Assembly: GCA_949126835.1 (NCBI GenBank)
Contig: OX421495.1
Location: 27,901,721-27,965,720 of the forward strand
Source: Anisus vortex
Lineage: Eukaryota; Mollusca; Gastropoda; Planorbidae
Reading direction: 5' to 3'
DNA length: 64,000 bases
Position numbers and translations under genes: made by a program. Of the stretch, positions 50,111 to 64,000 are shown in pieces (the stretch's first letter is position 1; every line of letters starts with the position of its first letter). The notes beneath the pieces were generated by a model. It had not been told where the DNA came from. It saw only the letters and a list, made by a program, of their open reading frames with translations, and did not search any database.

Positions 50111-53100
50111 AAGCTATATCATGTAGTTACATGTTAAATACTGTAATGTTTCACCCCCATATTATATATCACTAGGATAGACTAAATAAAATATATTAAA
50201 TTTAAAATGATGTGATGTGAGTATTGGTTACCATGGCAATGGCGGCCATCTTGAAAATAAACATATCTTTTTTAAATCTTAAAATTGTCTAAACTAAGAT
50301 GATTTTATGGAAGTTTTAAATATTTTTTGTTGTATTATAGTTTCTGTGGGTAACTGGCTAGTTTTGGTTGTTGTTCTTTAAGAAATTATGATTTTTTTCA
50401 TCTTTGTCTATATAAATTGCCAAAAAAATTAATTTTTAACTCATAAATAATATTCATAAAAAAATGGTGAAAGAGACAAACATAAAAGTAACTAGCTAGT
50501 TACCTGCAATATATAGCTATGTATCATCCTTATAAGTTTAATTAACATATTTCAAAGGACTTACAAAATTTTATTATTTTACTGACTAAAATGGGTACCA
50601 CAAAAACAACATTTAGAGAAAAATGACTTTGAAAAAACCTTTCCATTTTTTTACAGTAGACTACACCACAAACATATATTTCTTCAACAATGACATATAC
50701 ATAAACAGAAAAACAACATTAAACGTTAAATTGTCCAGGTTTGTTCATTGTACCTTTCTTTGATTTGTTACGGCATTCCGCGTTTACTTAGTCTTTTTTT
50801 CCATTTTTTCTTTTAATTTCATTTAATTATAATTAATTAAGTCACTAACAAAATTTTCAATCTTTAGATAAAAAACTACAAAGTTTTCCTCATTTATAAG
50901 GGTCTTAGTAGTAATAGTAACTGTAGTCTAAGCACTCATGTTCTAAGTTATCAATTTATAAATAAATGTAGAAAGTTTCAAATAAATTGATTGAAGGATT
51001 TTTGATTTAGATGCTTGGAGGCTCCATCGTGCAACATTTGTTAATTAAATCGTACCCAAAATGTGCTAATATTTTTTAAAAAAGCTCTAAATAAACATAA
51101 ATTAACATAAAGAAAAAGTAATATTAAAAGTGGGATTATATTGAAAATAGACGAAAAAATCAGCATATATATATATTATAAATGCATTACACACATACGA
51201 AAAGTCCAAAATATACTTTATGCTTTTTCTCAAGAAATCTTGATGATAGAGCAAAACCAATGGTACCATTGAAATCAGCATACCAAAATTATGTAAAAAA
51301 ATTAACATAAACAAAAATGGTGTTACATGGTGTAATGGACCTGTTCTAAATTGTAATGTTTTTATGAGGCCTACTATTTTGCTTTACTTGTGACAGAGTG
51401 GACACTAGATCAGCATTGGTTGTCTCATAATTTCTTTATAGGCCAATATCCAGAGTGCTTTGTACAGTTTCTTACTATCAGAATAAGAGTAGATTTAATT
51501 TATTTTGGCTCCCAGGTTCTTAACTGTGTTGATAAGCTCAAGGTTTCAAGGGCAAGGTCACACTATAGATAATGTTTTTAAAAAAATACTAACTTTAATT
51601 AATTTATTGCATTGTTTGTAAAATGAATAAAACAAACACCAAAAACCAACCATATCAATGCTTAGTACAAGAACAAACTTTTTAGAAGAAACAACAAACA
51701 AACTTATAATAATTGCATTTTTATAATTTTTATTAGAGAAGCTTAATTCTCACTAAAACTAATAGGAAACAATTCTGCTTCTCATGGGAAACACACCAAA
51801 CAGGTCTGAGTAAAGAAAAATTTGGTTAACTTATATTATATAATATGGCAATAAAATTTATGTTCATAATATATATGTAGTGCATATATAAGAAAAATTA
51901 AATAAGTGTTAAAATAATAGTTCTTATAAATAATGGACAGATAAAAAATCTTATTACAAAGGAATAATAAAAAAAAAAATTCATTACTAATTACCGGTAA
52001 AAATTGTCTTTTTACCTTCAAGCTACTAAATTTAAAGTGAATACAAAATAATATATTTATAATTATTACAAATAATGTCTTTTTACTTTCAACCTACTCA
52101 AGTGAACATATATGTTTAAATATGAGATAAAAAAAATAAATTAAAACCCAAAAAGGAAGCCTTAGTAAGGGGGGATATGTTAAGGCTTTAAAAATTGTGT
52201 TGACTATCAACCAACCAGCAGTAGAAATATTTGGCTTTCTTTCTAACTCCACCATTCCCCATTCAACCTAAAAAGTTATTATCATAGTGTCATATTAATA
52301 CTAGAAACAGCATTGTCATTTCTGAAAACCATAAATAAGCATTTTTTTTTTTGTATTAGTGCAAATTATTCTTTATGCTATATTTATTTAGTTACTCATT
52401 ATTGAGAAAAGCATAAAAGAATAAATGTCTCATAAAAAGCTGAACTTGTAGGGCAAGGTGTGTGTGTGTGTGTGGGGGGGGGGTAGGCCTAAATATTAGT
52501 GTAAATAAATACAATTAATGTAATCAATAAGTTATTAATAATACTTGTTCATTACTTTTCCATAATAATATTATGTTGCGCAATACATGAACAACATAAG
52601 GATTGGATATGTGTCATAAAAAACAAAATAATTATCATATAATAGGGCTGTAAAGCCTCCATGACTTGTACTTTAAAGATATTTCATGATTAATTTAACA
52701 CTGTTCATTTCAATTTACAAACAACTACACACAAAAAAAGTTTAACTTTAAATATAACCTGTCATATATAATATTGACTCAATATTGGGCAAATATTTAA
52801 AAGATGACCCAAAATGTTCTTTTTGCTAATATAATTTGCTGAGATGATTATTTGTTCAAAATGAATGCAAAGTAGATCAATGATTATCAAGAAATAAAAC
52901 GGATGTTATCTACAATGTCTACTCGCCTTCTGTACATGAAACCTGAAATGAAAAATGAAAGCTAAACTTGGCTCTATAAAAGGCATGCAATGAATAAATA
53001 TTTTATCACAATAGAAGACAATAATAAAATAGATGAAGGTCAAATTTGGTGGGAAAATTTAAAGTAACTCACTAGTAGCTTTAATGTATAAAAAAATCAC

Positions 53101-53314
53101 ATCAGAACAAAATGTATGAGTATTGTCAGAAAATGTCCTCATTTGCTTAGCATATTGTAAAAAAAAATACTATTAGTAAAGTAAAAAAAAGTGTGGCAAA
53201 AGTTTCTTTATAAATACTTAATTGGCTTATAAAGATTACATAGGTACAAAACCCATGCACAAAGAGTATTTAGTATTTAAACAGATCTTAATAGCCTTGA
53301 AAAATGTCAGCAAA
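50111..53314. other. Non-coding DNA, ryanodine-receptor 3'UTR and downstream flank
   Basis: No coding exon or recognisable element is seen. A (TG)n/(G)n tract lies at 52460-52484. The 3'UTR of the ryanodine receptor starts at 53314 going left; several AATAAA-like strings occur on the minus strand, and I cannot say which is used. At 50229-50253 the text accatggcaatggcggccat resembles a YY1-type site on the minus strand. Confidence 0.4.

Positions 53315-64000
<10,686 letters not shown>

Overview
This is a window of an animal nuclear genome. It is AT-rich, with spliced genes, long introns full of transposons, tRNA-derived SINEs and several DNA-transposon families. The genes are metazoan, and the repeat content resembles a lophotrochozoan, perhaps a gastropod mollusc; that placement is an inference and no species is claimed. 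Three conserved genes can be reconstructed exon by exon with matching splice phases. They are a complete FAM98 gene on the + strand (1373-18322), a complete presenilin coding region on the - strand (19689-35957), and the last five coding exons of a ryanodine receptor on the - strand (53315 to beyond 64000). FAM98 and presenilin converge tail to tail, about 1.4 kb apart. Presenilin and the ryanodine receptor lie in the same orientation, separated by about 17 kb that is mostly transposon debris.

Layout. 1-744 is a LINE 3' fragment and 745-1372 is the FAM98 5' flank. FAM98 has 11 coding exons; its first intron (4.2 kb) holds a CR1-like LINE end, a twin-primed inverted LINE and a Helentron-like element, and later introns hold TIR elements, a RNase-H-type LINE, nested hAT-like elements and a piggyBac-like MITE. 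Presenilin has 10 coding exons and a 5'UTR acceptor. The intron after its seventh coding exon contains a 3.5-kb array of 64-bp units, each a copy of the exon end plus its splice donor. 36-53 kb is intergenic and carries LINE and gag fragments, two hAT elements with other elements nested in them, and SINEs. In the ryanodine receptor one intron carries a 16-bp-unit minisatellite of about 3.6 kb, split by a 2.6-kb TIR transposon with a short target duplication.

The three genes do not form a pathway. FAM98 belongs to the tRNA-ligase/RNA-binding machinery, presenilin is the catalytic subunit of gamma-secretase, and the ryanodine receptor is an ER calcium-release channel. The most unusual features are structural: the splice-donor minisatellite in presenilin, the duplicated donor in its first coding exon, the transposon inside the ryanodine-receptor minisatellite, and the SINE that shares its 3' tail with a LINE in the same window.
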